A stretch of 24,994 nucleotides of DNA from Bacteroidota bacterium (GCA_023393265.1 JAEWME010000322.1:1-24994); one strand, 5' to 3'; shown: positions 7,583-15,513, numbered from the stretch's first letter. The notes: a model not told the origin generated them from the sequence alone. Made by a program: numbers and translations.

Positions 7583-7590
7583 GAAAGATA
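7583..7590 (-). promoter_or_regulatory. Candidate -7 element for the rhamnosidase gene
   Basis: On the minus strand TATCTTTC matches TAnnTTTG at five of six fixed positions and lies 30 nt before the ATG. No clear TTTG is found at the expected distance. The TGACAGT half-site at 7616-7622 falls roughly where the -33 region would be. Confidence 0.3.
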
Positions 7591-7615
7591 AGCATTCCTG
7601 AATGGAGATAAAAGC

Positions 7616-7665
7616 TGACAGTTGTATTTGCTGTTATTAATGACTGTCATTTTATTAAACAGCAA
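7616..7665. promoter_or_regulatory. Nested palindromes, candidate operator for the GntR-type regulator
   Basis: The region between the divergent rhamnosidase and regulator genes holds ATGACTGTCAT at 7640-7650 (perfect around the central T). Around it lie TTGCTGTT at 7628-7635 and AACAGCAA at 7658-7665 (perfect 8-bp inverted pair). TGACAGT at 7616-7622 is inverted against ACTGTCA at 7643-7649. A further AATAACAGCA at 7718-7727 mirrors 7629-7638 over 10 bp. This concentration fits binding of a dimeric repressor. Assignment to the adjacent regulator is inference. Confidence 0.5.
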
Positions 7666-7698
7666 GTTTTTTGTTCAGGCAGCCTTGTGTTAATTTGT

Positions 7699-7706
7699 TA
7701 CCTTCG
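7699..7706 (+). promoter_or_regulatory. Candidate -7 element for the GntR-type regulator
   Basis: TACCTTCG resembles TAnnTTTG with one mismatch and sits 49 nt before the ATG. The upstream TTTG near 7670-7673 is 25 nt away, too far for a standard -33, so support is weak. Confidence 0.28.
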
Positions 7707-7755
7707 CAGGAGAAACCAATAACAGCATCTCTCCGCCTGTTTTAAATGGAATGAA

Positions 7756-8751
7756 ATGGAAAAGTTTGAGTTCAAATTCGATCCGGGTTCTTCGTTAACC
7801 AAACTACAGCAATTAATTCATGCCGTAACGGAAGCCATTAACCTCGGATTGCTGAAAGAGGGCGACTTTTTACCTTCGGTTAACCAAATGAATAAAATCA
7901 GCGGTATTTCGCGCGACACAATTTTTAAGGCTTACTCCATTTTAAAACAGCGCAGCATCATTTCGTCGACACCGACCAAGGGATACTTCGTTGCCAACGA
8001 GTCATTTCGGGTTTTTGTTTTGCTCGACGATTTCAGCGCATTTAAAGAGCAGTTTTACAAGTCGTTTCGCTCAAACCTTCCCGACAGCTATTCGGTCGAT
8101 TTGTTGTTTCACCATTACAATCCGGAGGTATTTAACCAGCTAATACTGAATAATCTTGGCCGGTATTCCATGTATGTAATCATGAATATTGATAACAAAA
8201 GCATTGAAGATGTTGTTCGTAAGATAGATCCGAAGAAAGTGCTGATTCTCGACATGGGATTCGATCAAAAGAATGAAGTGTCGTCAATAACGCAGGATTT
8301 CAACCAGATTGTATACGATTGCCTGAGCTCGGAACTGAACCTGATCCGGAAATACAGGGAATTTGTACTTGTTTTTCCTGATAACACGCCGCATCCGGTT
8401 GAAACCATTGACGCATTCAAACGGTTTTGCGACGACAATGAGATCATGCACACAGTTCTTGAAAACATCAACGATCGCGAAGTGGTGCAAGGACAGGCTT
8501 ATCTGGTGATAAAAGACTCTGATCTGGTTAAAATAGTGAAAGATTGCAAAAAAAATAACCTGGTAATTGGCTCCGAGGTTGGAATAATCTCGTATAACGA
8601 CACACCGATGAAAGAAATCGTGGGTGCCGGAATTACTACGATCTCAACCGATTTTAAGCAAATGGGTAAAGAATGTGCAAATTTCATCGTCACAAAAGAT
8701 AAAATAAACATGGTGGTTCCCACGCGTTTAGTCGTCAGGGGATCGCTGTAA
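7756..8751 (+). CDS. GntR-family regulator with periplasmic-binding-like sensor domain
   Basis: The 331-residue protein has an N-terminal GntR winged helix (about 8-75: LLKEGDFLPSVNQMNKISGISRDTIFKAYSILKQRSIISSTPTKG is the family signature region). A sugar-binding-protein-like domain of the LacI type follows (about 80-331, ending in the typical FKQMGKECANFI near 305). This architecture is used in Bacteroidota to sense sugars, for example the fucose regulator FucR. Its divergent position beside an alpha-L-rhamnosidase and the palindromes in the shared promoter suggest a rhamnose- or rhamnoside-responsive regulator. The ligand is inference. The ATG at 7756 starts the conserved MEKFEFKFDPGS opening. 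Confidence 0.88.
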   Translation: MEKFEFKFDPGSSLTKLQQLIHAVTEAINLGLLKEGDFLPSVNQMNKISGISRDTIFKAYSILKQRSIISSTPTKGYFVANESFRVFVLLDDFSAFKEQFYKSFRSNLPDSYSVDLLFHHYNPEVFNQLILNNLGRYSMYVIMNIDNKSIEDVVRKIDPKKVLILDMGFDQKNEVSSITQDFNQIVYDCLSSELNLIRKYREFVLVFPDNTPHPVETIDAFKRFCDDNEIMHTVLENINDREVVQGQAYLVIKDSDLVKIVKDCKKNNLVIGSEVGIISYNDTPMKEIVGAGITTISTDFKQMGKECANFIVTKDKINMVVPTRLVVRGSL

Positions 8752-8794
8752 AAAGTATTTTATAGGGAAAACAGAGAAAAGAAACAATAGAAAG

Positions 8795-8812
8795 CGCTGG
8801 CGAAGCGTTTTT
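8795..8812 (+). terminator. Weak candidate terminator after the GntR-type gene
   Basis: CGCT at 8795-8798 pairs with AGCG at 8804-8807, followed by TTTTT at 8808-8812. The stem is only 4-5 bp, so this is a weak call. It sits about 45 nt after the stop codon. Confidence 0.3.
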
Positions 8813-8865
8813 GTTAAATGAGTTGATGGGGAAATAAAAATCGTTTAACTTAAAACAAACAAGTC

Positions 8866-9435
8866 ATGAAAAGATTAATCGTTCTCATCATTTTAACAAA
8901 CCTCATGCTTCATGCAGGAGCACAGGGGATCGACGGTGGACTTAAAGCCGGAATGAACACATCCAAGCTGTCTACCGACATGGATTCTTACACGCCTCAA
9001 ACAGTGAATAATTACCAGTTTGGTGCTTTTGTCCGTTTAAACTTCGGAAGGCTTTATCTGCAGCCCGAAGCGTACTACAACACCAGAAGTGGCGAATACA
9101 TCGATAAAATTACGCCCCAAACAGTAAATTCTTTCGATCTTCATACGGTTGATGTGCCGGCTTTGCTGGGATTGAAGATCATCAATAATGAGGCGCTGAA
9201 CCTGCGGATCATGGCCGGCCCTGTATTATCATTTCTGACCGACAAAAGTGCGAAAGGACAATTCGACAAAGACAACCTCGAAAACAGTTTCTTCGGATGG
9301 CAATATGGCGCAGGCGTCGACTTCATGTTCCTGTCGCTTGACGTCAGGAAAGAATCTTATGGCAAGAATTTTGCGCCCGATTTCGACACCAAAAGCGGGG
9401 CATTCGTCATTAGCCTTGGCGTAAAACTATTTTAA
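8866..9435 (+). CDS. Secreted outer-membrane beta-barrel protein (PorT/OMP_b-brl_2 type)
   Basis: At 189 residues this protein has a clear signal peptide (MKRLIVLIILTNLMLHAGAQ) followed by short alternating strands typical of the small 8-stranded Bacteroidota barrels: GIDGGLKAGMNTSKL, FGAFVRLNFGRLYLQPEAYYNT, VDVPALLGLKI, GWQYGAGVDFMFLSLDVR, and a final strand AFVISLGVKLF with the C-terminal aromatic residue expected of a BAM substrate. It would sit in the outer membrane; substrate or partner is unknown. It is followed 12 nt later by another exported protein, so the two are probably co-transcribed. They lie downstream of the GntR-type gene, but a 114-nt gap leaves co-regulation open. Confidence 0.85.
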   Translation: MKRLIVLIILTNLMLHAGAQGIDGGLKAGMNTSKLSTDMDSYTPQTVNNYQFGAFVRLNFGRLYLQPEAYYNTRSGEYIDKITPQTVNSFDLHTVDVPALLGLKIINNEALNLRIMAGPVLSFLTDKSAKGQFDKDNLENSFFGWQYGAGVDFMFLSLDVRKESYGKNFAPDFDTKSGAFVISLGVKLF

Positions 9436-9447
9436 AATCATAATTCA

Positions 9448-9993
9448 ATGAAAAACAGTCTGCTTATATTGATTTTCTCTTGCATCGCTTTAGCAACAGC
9501 TGCTCAGGAGAAAATCAAAGCAGACACTATTTCAGTGCCGAAAGCAGCGCTAAATGACCTGACACCGCAAATTTCGATGCCTTTATTTTCAGGAGATGAA
9601 AGTTTGCAGGTAGGTTTTCCGCTTTTTGATGCTTCTATTTTCAGCCAACCTCTTTTACCCGATTACAGCAAGAACCTCGATTTTAGCAAATATATCGAAA
9701 AATATAATACTCAGTCGTATTCGTTTTCTCCGGCAGTTTCCTATTTTTTCAATCCTTTTCTGACCAATGAAACCATATTCAACCAAAGCATCTATCGGTT
9801 AAACAACCGGTTATCGATTGGCGGAAACAGTTTTGGCGCCCGTTCAGTATTCGACAAACCAGTGCTGAATCCTGCCATTGAGGAGATGAATATCCGGGGT
9901 GCGTCGATGTTTATGCAATATAAAGTTTCAGACAAATTTAAAATCGAGACCCGGGTTAGCATCAGCAATGGACGGTCGCCACTTCTACCTTAA
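9448..9993 (+). CDS. Exported protein of unknown function
   Basis: I do not recognise this 181-residue protein. It has a signal peptide (MKNSLLILIFSCIALATAAQ) and a mature part rich in aromatic residues, Asn and Ser: FSQPLLPDYSKNLDFSKYIEKY, SFSPAVSYFFNPFLTNETIFNQ, LSIGGNSFGARSVFDKP, then MQYKVSDKFKIETRVSIS near the end. The last part alternates like beta strands (about 120-175), and could be a small outer-membrane or periplasmic beta protein. The ending GRSPLLP is abrupt for a barrel, with no terminal aromatic strand, so a slightly shortened C terminus is possible. It starts 12 nt after the beta-barrel gene, which suggests a functional pair in the envelope. Confidence 0.75.
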   Translation: MKNSLLILIFSCIALATAAQEKIKADTISVPKAALNDLTPQISMPLFSGDESLQVGFPLFDASIFSQPLLPDYSKNLDFSKYIEKYNTQSYSFSPAVSYFFNPFLTNETIFNQSIYRLNNRLSIGGNSFGARSVFDKPVLNPAIEEMNIRGASMFMQYKVSDKFKIETRVSISNGRSPLLP

Positions 9994-10068
9994 AATCAAG
10001 GCAAAAAAATATTCTGAAAGCCTTCAATTTTCCTGATCGTCACCGATACAACGAACATCCAAATCGAT

Positions 10069-10076
10069 TACTTTCG
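10069..10076 (+). promoter_or_regulatory. Candidate -7 element before the YkgJ-type gene
   Basis: TACTTTCG resembles TAnnTTTG and lies 26 nt before the ATG at 10103. No TTTG is seen at the usual upstream distance. Confidence 0.25.
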
Positions 10077-10102
10077 CCCATCACATTTCAGGGAACATAC
10101 TT

Positions 10103-10711
10103 ATGCTTGACAAAATCAGAAAGATTGAGCGGGTATTTAAACAACTAGACAAGGAAACTGAAAAATTTGGTAGGCAATCCAAACTTAAATGCCTGTCGGG
10201 ATGCAACTTGTGTTGTCTTAAAAAAGGACTTGAGGCCAATGTTCTCGAATTCCTTCCTTTTGCCTATTATTTAGTTGAAAACAACCTGCACGAAGCTGTT
10301 CTTGCCCAACTGGAAAGTGAGCCTGAGTTTTGCATCAACCTTTCTGCGAATCCTGAAAATGGTGGGTGTGCTGCATACGATCATCGCGGGCTGATATGTC
10401 GTCTTTTCGGGTTTTCAGGCATCCGCGACAAAAATGAAAAACTGGTCGTTTATACCTGCTCGCACATCAAGCAAAATCAGCCGGAAGAGTTTCACAAAGC
10501 GTCGGCGATGATTAATTCGGGCATGAAGATTCCGCTTTCTGCCAATTTTTATTCCCAGATTTACTATATTGATCCGCTGTTGGCGTCAGATTACAATCCG
10601 ATCAATGTGAGCATCAGAAAAGCAATCGAAAAAGTAGCTTACTATTATGCCAACAAACCGGTCAGAAAATCGCGCAAAGCATTGGGACAACAGGTAAACG
10701 AAACCAGGTGA
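10103..10711 (+). CDS. YkgJ-family cysteine-cluster protein
   Basis: The 202-residue protein fits the zinc/iron-chelating YkgJ-type family. Cysteines C30, C34, C37 and C38 (KCLSGCNLCCLK) form the N-terminal cluster, followed by GGCAAYDHRGLICRLFGFSG (about 91-110) and YTCSHIK (about 118-124), the usual second and third parts of the motif. An unidentified metal cluster and substrate are the rule for this family. The gene overlaps the next gene, arfB, by four bases (GTGA), implying translational coupling. The ATG at 10103 gives a normal N-terminal helix before the first cysteine. Confidence 0.85.
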   Translation: MLDKIRKIERVFKQLDKETEKFGRQSKLKCLSGCNLCCLKKGLEANVLEFLPFAYYLVENNLHEAVLAQLESEPEFCINLSANPENGGCAAYDHRGLICRLFGFSGIRDKNEKLVVYTCSHIKQNQPEEFHKASAMINSGMKIPLSANFYSQIYYIDPLLASDYNPINVSIRKAIEKVAYYYANKPVRKSRKALGQQVNETR

Positions 10712-11124
10712 ATCAGAGAATATTTGTCATTCCGGAGTTAAATTCAGAATTGCAGTTTTTTACTTCGCGGAGCAGCGGCCCGGGAGGACAAAATGTAAAC
10801 AAGGTTAACTCGAAGGTCGAGGTGCATTTTAACGTCCGGAATTCTTCGTTACTCGAAGACGACGAAAAAGAACTCATCCAGAAAAAACTTGAATCGAAAA
10901 TTACGTCCGAAGGAATACTGGTTGTTGTTTCGCAGCGCGACCGCTCGCAACTGGCAAATAAAGAAGATGCCATCAACAAGCTGTACGCCTTAATTAACAA
11001 AGCTTTAAAGCCGGAAAGACCACGCCGGGCAACCAAACCAACCAGAAGTTCGGTTGAAAAAAGGCTCAATTCTAAAAAGATCAAATCGTTAATCAAGCAA
11101 GCGAGAAACCGGATTGACGAATGA
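10708..11124 (+). CDS. arfB: Ribosome-rescue peptidyl-tRNA hydrolase ArfB (YaeJ)
   Basis: This 138-residue class-I release-factor-like protein frees nascent chains from ribosomes stalled on mRNAs that lack a stop codon. The catalytic GGQ loop is at 26-28 within SRSSGPGGQNVNKVNSKVE. The anticodon-recognition domains of RF1/RF2 are absent. A basic C-terminal tail (about 100-138: KPERPRRATKPTRSSVEKRLNSKKIKSLIKQ) is the part that enters the empty mRNA channel in E. coli ArfB. The start is a GTG at 10708 that overlaps the TGA of the preceding gene. The only other candidate start would lose the first strand. Length matches E. coli ArfB (140). Confidence 0.93.
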   Translation: MNQRIFVIPELNSELQFFTSRSSGPGGQNVNKVNSKVEVHFNVRNSSLLEDDEKELIQKKLESKITSEGILVVVSQRDRSQLANKEDAINKLYALINKALKPERPRRATKPTRSSVEKRLNSKKIKSLIKQARNRIDE

Positions 11125-11157
11125 AACACGCACGGCCGTGATGCTGAGAAAGGCACC

Positions 11158-11172
11158 TTTTTTGTATTTTTA
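11158..11172 (+). promoter_or_regulatory. Candidate promoter core for the MscS-type channel gene
   Basis: TTTTTTGTATTTTTA is almost the same 15-mer found before the Lrp gene (12631-12645) and the SPOR gene (21238-21252). TATTTTTA fits TAnnTTTG except for the last base. The ATG lies 38 nt downstream. Confidence 0.4.
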
Positions 11173-11209
11173 CATCACTTTTTGAAAACAGAAAATAAAA
11201 CACATAAAC

Positions 11210-12481
11210 ATGATGGGATCGCTCTACAAATTACTGAATCAGGTATTTCTTGATTTTAACTTTCTCGAAATGTATGCCCGGCTTTCAGCGGTAGTTCTGA
11301 CCTTCCTGTCAATCGTGATAATTGCCTTTGTTGTTCATCGGCTTACCAGCCTGATTGTTGTAAAAGTAATACATCGATTTGTTGAAAATACACGTACCGA
11401 ATGGGACGATTTTCTACTGAAGCGGAAAGTTTTTCATTCGATGTCGCACCTGGCATCGGCCATGGTTTTCTACTATTCTGTGAACTTCTCGGAGATTGCA
11501 GAAGTCACCAATTTCATCGCCACCTTCACCGACATTTATTTTGTCATCATTTTTGTGAAAGTTGCTTCAGGTGTTCTTCGGGCTGCAAACGACATTTACC
11601 AGACAACGCCTTATTCAGCCTCGCGTTCTATCAAAGGCTATGTGCAGCTTGGAATGATCCTGATTTATTCCATCGCGATTATCTTTATTATTGCATTTCT
11701 TTTTCACAAGTCGCCATTATATTTTCTTACCGGATTAAGCGCTGTTGCCGCTGTATTGCTTCTGGTTTTTAAAGATACCATTCTCGGGTTTGTTGCCAGT
11801 ATCCAGCTTTCGGCCAATAAGATGCTGAAGCCGGGCGACTGGATAGAGATGCCTCGCCACAATGCCAACGGAACGGTTATCGATATTTCGCTTAACACGG
11901 TGAAGGTTCAGAACTTCGACAAAACGATTTCTACGATACCAACTTATGCGTTGGTCTCTGAATCATTTCAGAACTGGGCCGGAATGGAAGAATCTGAAGG
12001 GCGCCGCATCAAACGCTCGATTAATATCGATATGAAAAGCGTCAGGTTCTGCGATACCGCCATGCTTGAAAAGTTTCAAAAATTCAGGCTCATCAGAGAG
12101 TATGTGAAGGGCAAACAGGAAGAAATTGCGCAGTATAACAAAAGCCTTGGTATCGAAGATCTTTCAGTTCCCAATGGCCGGAGGCAGACCAATCTCGGTG
12201 TTTTCAGGAAATACCTTGAAGCTTACCTGAGAAACCATCCGGCGGTTAACCTGGAAATGACTTTACTCGTACGACAGTTGCAACCAACTGAAACCGGCTT
12301 ACCCATTGAAATATACGTCTTTAGTAAAAATAAGGAATGGGTTGAATATGAAGCAATTCAATCGGATATTTTTGATCACATCCTGGCGGTAATTCCGGAG
12401 TTTGACTTGCGGGTATTTCAAACACCTTCAGGGCACGATATCAAAGATCTGGCCGGAACATTTTCGTCTGCAAATAATTAA
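11210..12481 (+). CDS. MscS-family mechanosensitive channel (YbdG-like)
   Basis: The 423-residue inner-membrane protein has hydrophobic segments at about 22-44, 75-92, 102-122 and 146-166. The MscS pore helix and beta domain start follow (about 168-215: YFLTGLSAVAAVLLLVFKDTILGFVASIQLS, then KMLKPGDWIEMP). The cytosolic domain includes GTVIDISLNTVKVQNFDKTISTIPTYALVSESFQNW, and a GRRIKRSINID insertion at about 264-275 is typical of the YbdG/MscM branch rather than of E. coli MscS (286 residues). It should open on membrane tension during osmotic downshock. Two ATG codons (11210 and 11213) are possible starts; the difference is one residue. Confidence 0.92.
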   Translation: MMGSLYKLLNQVFLDFNFLEMYARLSAVVLTFLSIVIIAFVVHRLTSLIVVKVIHRFVENTRTEWDDFLLKRKVFHSMSHLASAMVFYYSVNFSEIAEVTNFIATFTDIYFVIIFVKVASGVLRAANDIYQTTPYSASRSIKGYVQLGMILIYSIAIIFIIAFLFHKSPLYFLTGLSAVAAVLLLVFKDTILGFVASIQLSANKMLKPGDWIEMPRHNANGTVIDISLNTVKVQNFDKTISTIPTYALVSESFQNWAGMEESEGRRIKRSINIDMKSVRFCDTAMLEKFQKFRLIREYVKGKQEEIAQYNKSLGIEDLSVPNGRRQTNLGVFRKYLEAYLRNHPAVNLEMTLLVRQLQPTETGLPIEIYVFSKNKEWVEYEAIQSDIFDHILAVIPEFDLRVFQTPSGHDIKDLAGTFSSANN

Positions 12482-12616
12482 TTACAGTCTGATAAACGCA
12501 AGCATTTCAAATCAAAAAATCAGATACATTTGCTGCAGAATTTCAGGGGTTTTGTCCGGATTTTTAAATGCCGCCTTTCAGATCATTACAATCGTGATGT
12601 TTTTAAACAAGATTAA

Positions 12617-12645
12617 TTGAAATTTATCATTTTTTTGTACTTTTG
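12617..12645 (+). promoter_or_regulatory. Promoter for the Lrp/AsnC gene
   Basis: TTG at 12617-12619, an 18-nt spacer and a perfect TAnnTTTG box (TACTTTTG, 12638-12645) match the main Bacteroidota promoter. The ATG lies 40 nt downstream. Elsewhere in this 203-nt spacer (12482-12684) I see nothing definite. Confidence 0.6.
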
Positions 12646-12684
12646 AGTTACAAATTTAAAAACGACCGTTTATATCTTTAAACT

Positions 12685-13164
12685 ATGAATGATCTTCATA
12701 TTGAACCACTTCCAAGTATCGACGAACTGGATGAGAAAATCCTCCGGTTGATTACGCGGAATGCACGTATTCCTTTTTTGGAAGTAGCACGCGAGTGCGG
12801 AGTTTCAGGAGCAGCAATTCACCAGCGGGTTCAGCGACTTTTGAACCTAGGCGTTGTTTCAGGAAGTGAGTTTATTGTCAATCCTCAGAAACTAGGATAT
12901 TTCACCTGTGCCTACATGGGTATTCACCTCGAAAAAGCTAAATTCCACAAGCAAGTTGTTGAAGCGCTGATCAAAATTCCGGAAATCGTTGAATGCCATT
13001 ACACCACGGGGTCGTATGCCATCTTCATCAAGGTACAGACTAAAACGAATAAACACCTGAAAAAACTGATTGATGAGGATCTTCAGGAAATTGAAGGAAT
13101 CGCCAGAACAGAAACCTTTATTTCGCTGGAGATGGAATTCAAAAGGCAGGTGCCAATCAAGTAA
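12685..13164 (+). CDS. Lrp/AsnC-family transcriptional regulator
   Basis: This 159-residue regulator has the N-terminal HTH (about 13-60: DELDEKILRLITRNARIPFLEVARECGVSGAAIHQRVQRLLNLGVVSG) and the C-terminal RAM effector-binding domain (about 72-150), which includes YMGIHLEKAKF and the GSYAIFIKVQTKTNKHLKKLIDE ligand-loop region. These proteins form octamers and usually respond to amino acids. A threonine biosynthesis cluster lies 1 kb downstream on the other strand, but nothing in the sequence ties them. It has its own promoter and is followed by a clear terminator. Confidence 0.92.
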   Translation: MNDLHIEPLPSIDELDEKILRLITRNARIPFLEVARECGVSGAAIHQRVQRLLNLGVVSGSEFIVNPQKLGYFTCAYMGIHLEKAKFHKQVVEALIKIPEIVECHYTTGSYAIFIKVQTKTNKHLKKLIDEDLQEIEGIARTETFISLEMEFKRQVPIK

Positions 13165-13182
13165 ATTCTTTAAACAGATATT

Positions 13183-13223
13183 TTGTCCGCATAGAATCCA
13201 ATTTTGTGCGGACAATTTGTTTT
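13183..13223 (+). terminator. Terminator after the Lrp/AsnC gene
   Basis: TTGTCCGCA at 13183-13191 pairs with TGCGGACAA at 13207-13215 around a 15-nt loop, followed by TTTGTTTT. It lies 18 nt past the stop codon and between convergent genes. Confidence 0.75.
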
Positions 13224-13233
13224 CAGGGGGGCC

Positions 13234-14127
13234 TCACAAATACGACCGGGCAATTTCTGCGGCTTGCCACCCGTACGAACCGCCAAACAAAAGGTAGTGA
13301 TTCAAAACATGGTACAACTGATATAGCCTGATACGCTCACGCCAGCCGCCCGGCAATGGCCATTCTTCCTTATAGGCATTCCATGTAGCTGAAGAAAATC
13401 CACCAAATAACAGCATCATTCCAAGCTCCATTTCGCGATCGGAATACGAACAAGCCGGATCAATCAGTGCCGGACCTTGTGCTGTGTACATATAGTTTCC
13501 AGACCATAAATCGCCATGAATCAGCGATGGTACAGTCTCATGCGGTAGCAAACCTGCCATTCTTTCAATCAGTTTTTCGTACATTCTCAGCTCTTCTGAA
13601 GAAAGTCCTCTCCTATTCCTGATTTGCACTACCAATGCCCGGATTCTTCTCTCAGTAAAAAAATCCGGCCACGATTTGGCCCATGTATTGTCCTGAATAG
13701 TAGTTCCGCAATAATTTGAATGGCAAAAGCCATATTGATCAGCGGTCTGCCGGTGCAGGCAGGCGATTCCGCGCCCCAACCTTTCGTCGAAACCAGAAGT
13801 GTCACCCGAAGGTTGCAAAAATTCCAGCAAAATCAATCCGGGAAGCTCATCGGCCTCTTTACTCCAGATAACTTTGGGAATAGTGAGAAACGGATTGTCA
13901 GGCAAGCTCATTTCCTGAAGTCCAGTCGCCTCTTTTAAAAACAAATCCTTAGGCGCAGTAGCATTCCATTTCAGGAAAAAATCGCCAACGGTTGTTTTTA
14001 GTTTTTGTGCGTGATTGATGCACCCACCGCCAATATTTTCGACACCAAGCAATGAAGTTGAATTCCCATAGATTTCGGATAACTTTTCGATACACAGACG
14101 AATGATATCTTGTTCCTTTTCTTTCAT
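13234..14127 (-). CDS. Fructosamine kinase family protein (FN3K-like)
   Basis: This 297-residue aminoglycoside-phosphotransferase-fold kinase belongs to the fructosamine-3-kinase family. Members phosphorylate ketosamines on glycated proteins or small molecules and lead to deglycation. Visible parts are the glycine-rich GGGCINHA (33-40), the ATP-binding lysine K53 in FFLKWN, the catalytic loop LIHGDLWSGN with D206, the metal-binding ALIDPACSYSDREMELGMM with D223, and the FGGF segment after it. Read on the minus strand it starts 52 nt after thrC, past that gene's terminator, so read-through or a promoter in the thrC end is needed. A link to the threonine genes is not supported beyond position. 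Confidence 0.9.
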   Translation of the reverse strand: MKEKEQDIIRLCIEKLSEIYGNSTSLLGVENIGGGCINHAQKLKTTVGDFFLKWNATAPKDLFLKEATGLQEMSLPDNPFLTIPKVIWSKEADELPGLILLEFLQPSGDTSGFDERLGRGIACLHRQTADQYGFCHSNYCGTTIQDNTWAKSWPDFFTERRIRALVVQIRNRRGLSSEELRMYEKLIERMAGLLPHETVPSLIHGDLWSGNYMYTAQGPALIDPACSYSDREMELGMMLLFGGFSSATWNAYKEEWPLPGGWRERIRLYQLYHVLNHYLLFGGSYGWQAAEIARSYL

Positions 14128-14141
14128 TTTCAGTATCAGAC

Positions 14142-14173
14142 AAAAAAAGCAGCCTGTTGAAACAAACTGCTTT
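14142..14173 (-). terminator. Terminator after thrC
   Basis: On the minus strand AAAGCAG at 14173-14167 pairs with CTGCTTT at 14152-14146. Inner pairs extend the stem to 13 bp with two G-T pairs, and T-rich sequence runs to 14142. It begins 7 nt past the thrC stop. Confidence 0.8.
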
Positions 14174-14179
14174 CGAATA

Positions 14180-15487
14180 CTATTTTTTGCTCAGTAAATA
14201 CTTTTTGAAATCGTTGAATTCAGCACTCAGTTCAACTGACAGTTTTCGACTGTTCATAAACTTAGCCAGCTTATCGGGAAGCGGGACGGAGCCTTTTCCC
14301 AAAACACTTTCGACCGTTTCAGTAAATTTGGCCGGATGCGCCGTTTCGAGAAAAACGCCTACTTCTCCGGGCTTCAGATTATCCTTTAAAGCTCTGTAAC
14401 CTACAGCCCCGTGCGGATCGAGTACATATTTTGTTTCTTCGTAAACTTCCTTCATGGTTTCCCTGATCTCAACATCAGAAAAGCGATATCCAACCATATC
14501 CGCTTTAATGCCATCATGAGAATGGTTATAAAGTTCTAAAATACGGGCAAAATTGCTGGGTGCCCCCACATCCATTGCGTTGGCAATTGTTGCGATTGAT
14601 GGTCCCGGATCGTATCGGCCAGTTTTCAGGTAATTGTACACCACATCGTTCTCATTGTTGGCCGCGATAAATCGTTTGACCGGCAGCCCCATGAACTTAC
14701 CGAATAAACCCGCAGTGAGGTTCCCGAAATTTCCACTGGGCACCGAAACTACCACATCCTCTTTTCTTCCGGCTTTTTTAAGTTGCGCATAAGCATTGAA
14801 ATAATAAAAAGCCTGAGGCAGGAAGCGCGCCACATTAATGGAGTTGGCGGAGGTAAGAACCAATTCATTGTTCAGCTTTTGATCGAGAAAAGCCGTTTTT
14901 ACCAAACGCTGGCAATCGTCAAAAGTTCCATCGATTTCAAGCGCTGTGATGTTTCGACCCAAAGTAGTAAATTGTTTTTCCTGAATGTCGCTGACTAAAC
15001 CCTTGGGGTACAAAACATAGACTTTAATGCCTGGAACATTCAGGAATCCGTTGGCCACGGCACTTCCTGTATCACCCGATGTTGCAACCAGCACGTTCAC
15101 TTCTTTTTCGTCGAACCCCTGCAAAAAGTAGCCCAGCAAGCGAGCCATAAACCTTCCGCCTACATCTTTAAAAGCCATGGTAGGTCCGTGAAACAACTCC
15201 AGCGCATAAATATTCTTCGTTACCTGAACAATCGGACAATCGAAGCTGAGCGTTTCGTAGACAATTTTTCGAAGTGTGTCTTCAGGAACATCCTCTTCAA
15301 AGAATTTTCTGGCAATTTCAAAAGATATTTCCTGAAAGCTAAGCTGGTCAATGTTCTCGAAGAAGGCAGACTTGAATTCTTCTATCTTTTCAGGCATAAA
15401 CAATCCATTGTCACTCGCCAAACCTTTGGTCACAGCTTCCATTAACGAAACTGAAGGAACTGATTTGTTGGTGCTGAAATATTTCAT
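14180..15487 (-). CDS. thrC: Threonine synthase
   Basis: At 435 residues this PLP enzyme converts O-phosphohomoserine to threonine, the last step of the pathway. The PLP lysine is K107 in HGPTMAFKDVGGRF. The phosphate-binding region SGDTGSAVANGFL (about 137-149) and the VSVPSGNFGNLTAGLFGK stretch (about 247-264) are typical of the fold-type II threonine synthases of the long class. It is the third gene of thrA / proposed homoserine kinase / thrC, separated from the second by 176 nt. That spacer may hold its own control region. The start MKYFSTNKSVPSVSLMEA is the family's usual opening. Confidence 0.96.
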   Translation of the reverse strand: MKYFSTNKSVPSVSLMEAVTKGLASDNGLFMPEKIEEFKSAFFENIDQLSFQEISFEIARKFFEEDVPEDTLRKIVYETLSFDCPIVQVTKNIYALELFHGPTMAFKDVGGRFMARLLGYFLQGFDEKEVNVLVATSGDTGSAVANGFLNVPGIKVYVLYPKGLVSDIQEKQFTTLGRNITALEIDGTFDDCQRLVKTAFLDQKLNNELVLTSANSINVARFLPQAFYYFNAYAQLKKAGRKEDVVVSVPSGNFGNLTAGLFGKFMGLPVKRFIAANNENDVVYNYLKTGRYDPGPSIATIANAMDVGAPSNFARILELYNHSHDGIKADMVGYRFSDVEIRETMKEVYEETKYVLDPHGAVGYRALKDNLKPGEVGVFLETAHPAKFTETVESVLGKGSVPLPDKLAKFMNSRKLSVELSAEFNDFKKYLLSKK

Positions 15488-15513
15488 GTTTGGTATTTCG
15501 TTTTAAAATCCAC

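Noticed and set aside
10003..10031. AAGGC/GCCTT inverted pair after the unknown exported protein
   Set aside because: Five base pairs around a 17-nt loop with no good T-run; too weak to call a terminator.
11130..11139. Palindrome CACGGCCGTG between arfB and the MscS gene
   Set aside because: Ten bases with no loop or T-tract; plausible by chance.
12402..12620. Small frame overlapping the 3' end of the MscS gene
   Set aside because: It overlaps the channel coding sequence and lacks any recognisable feature.
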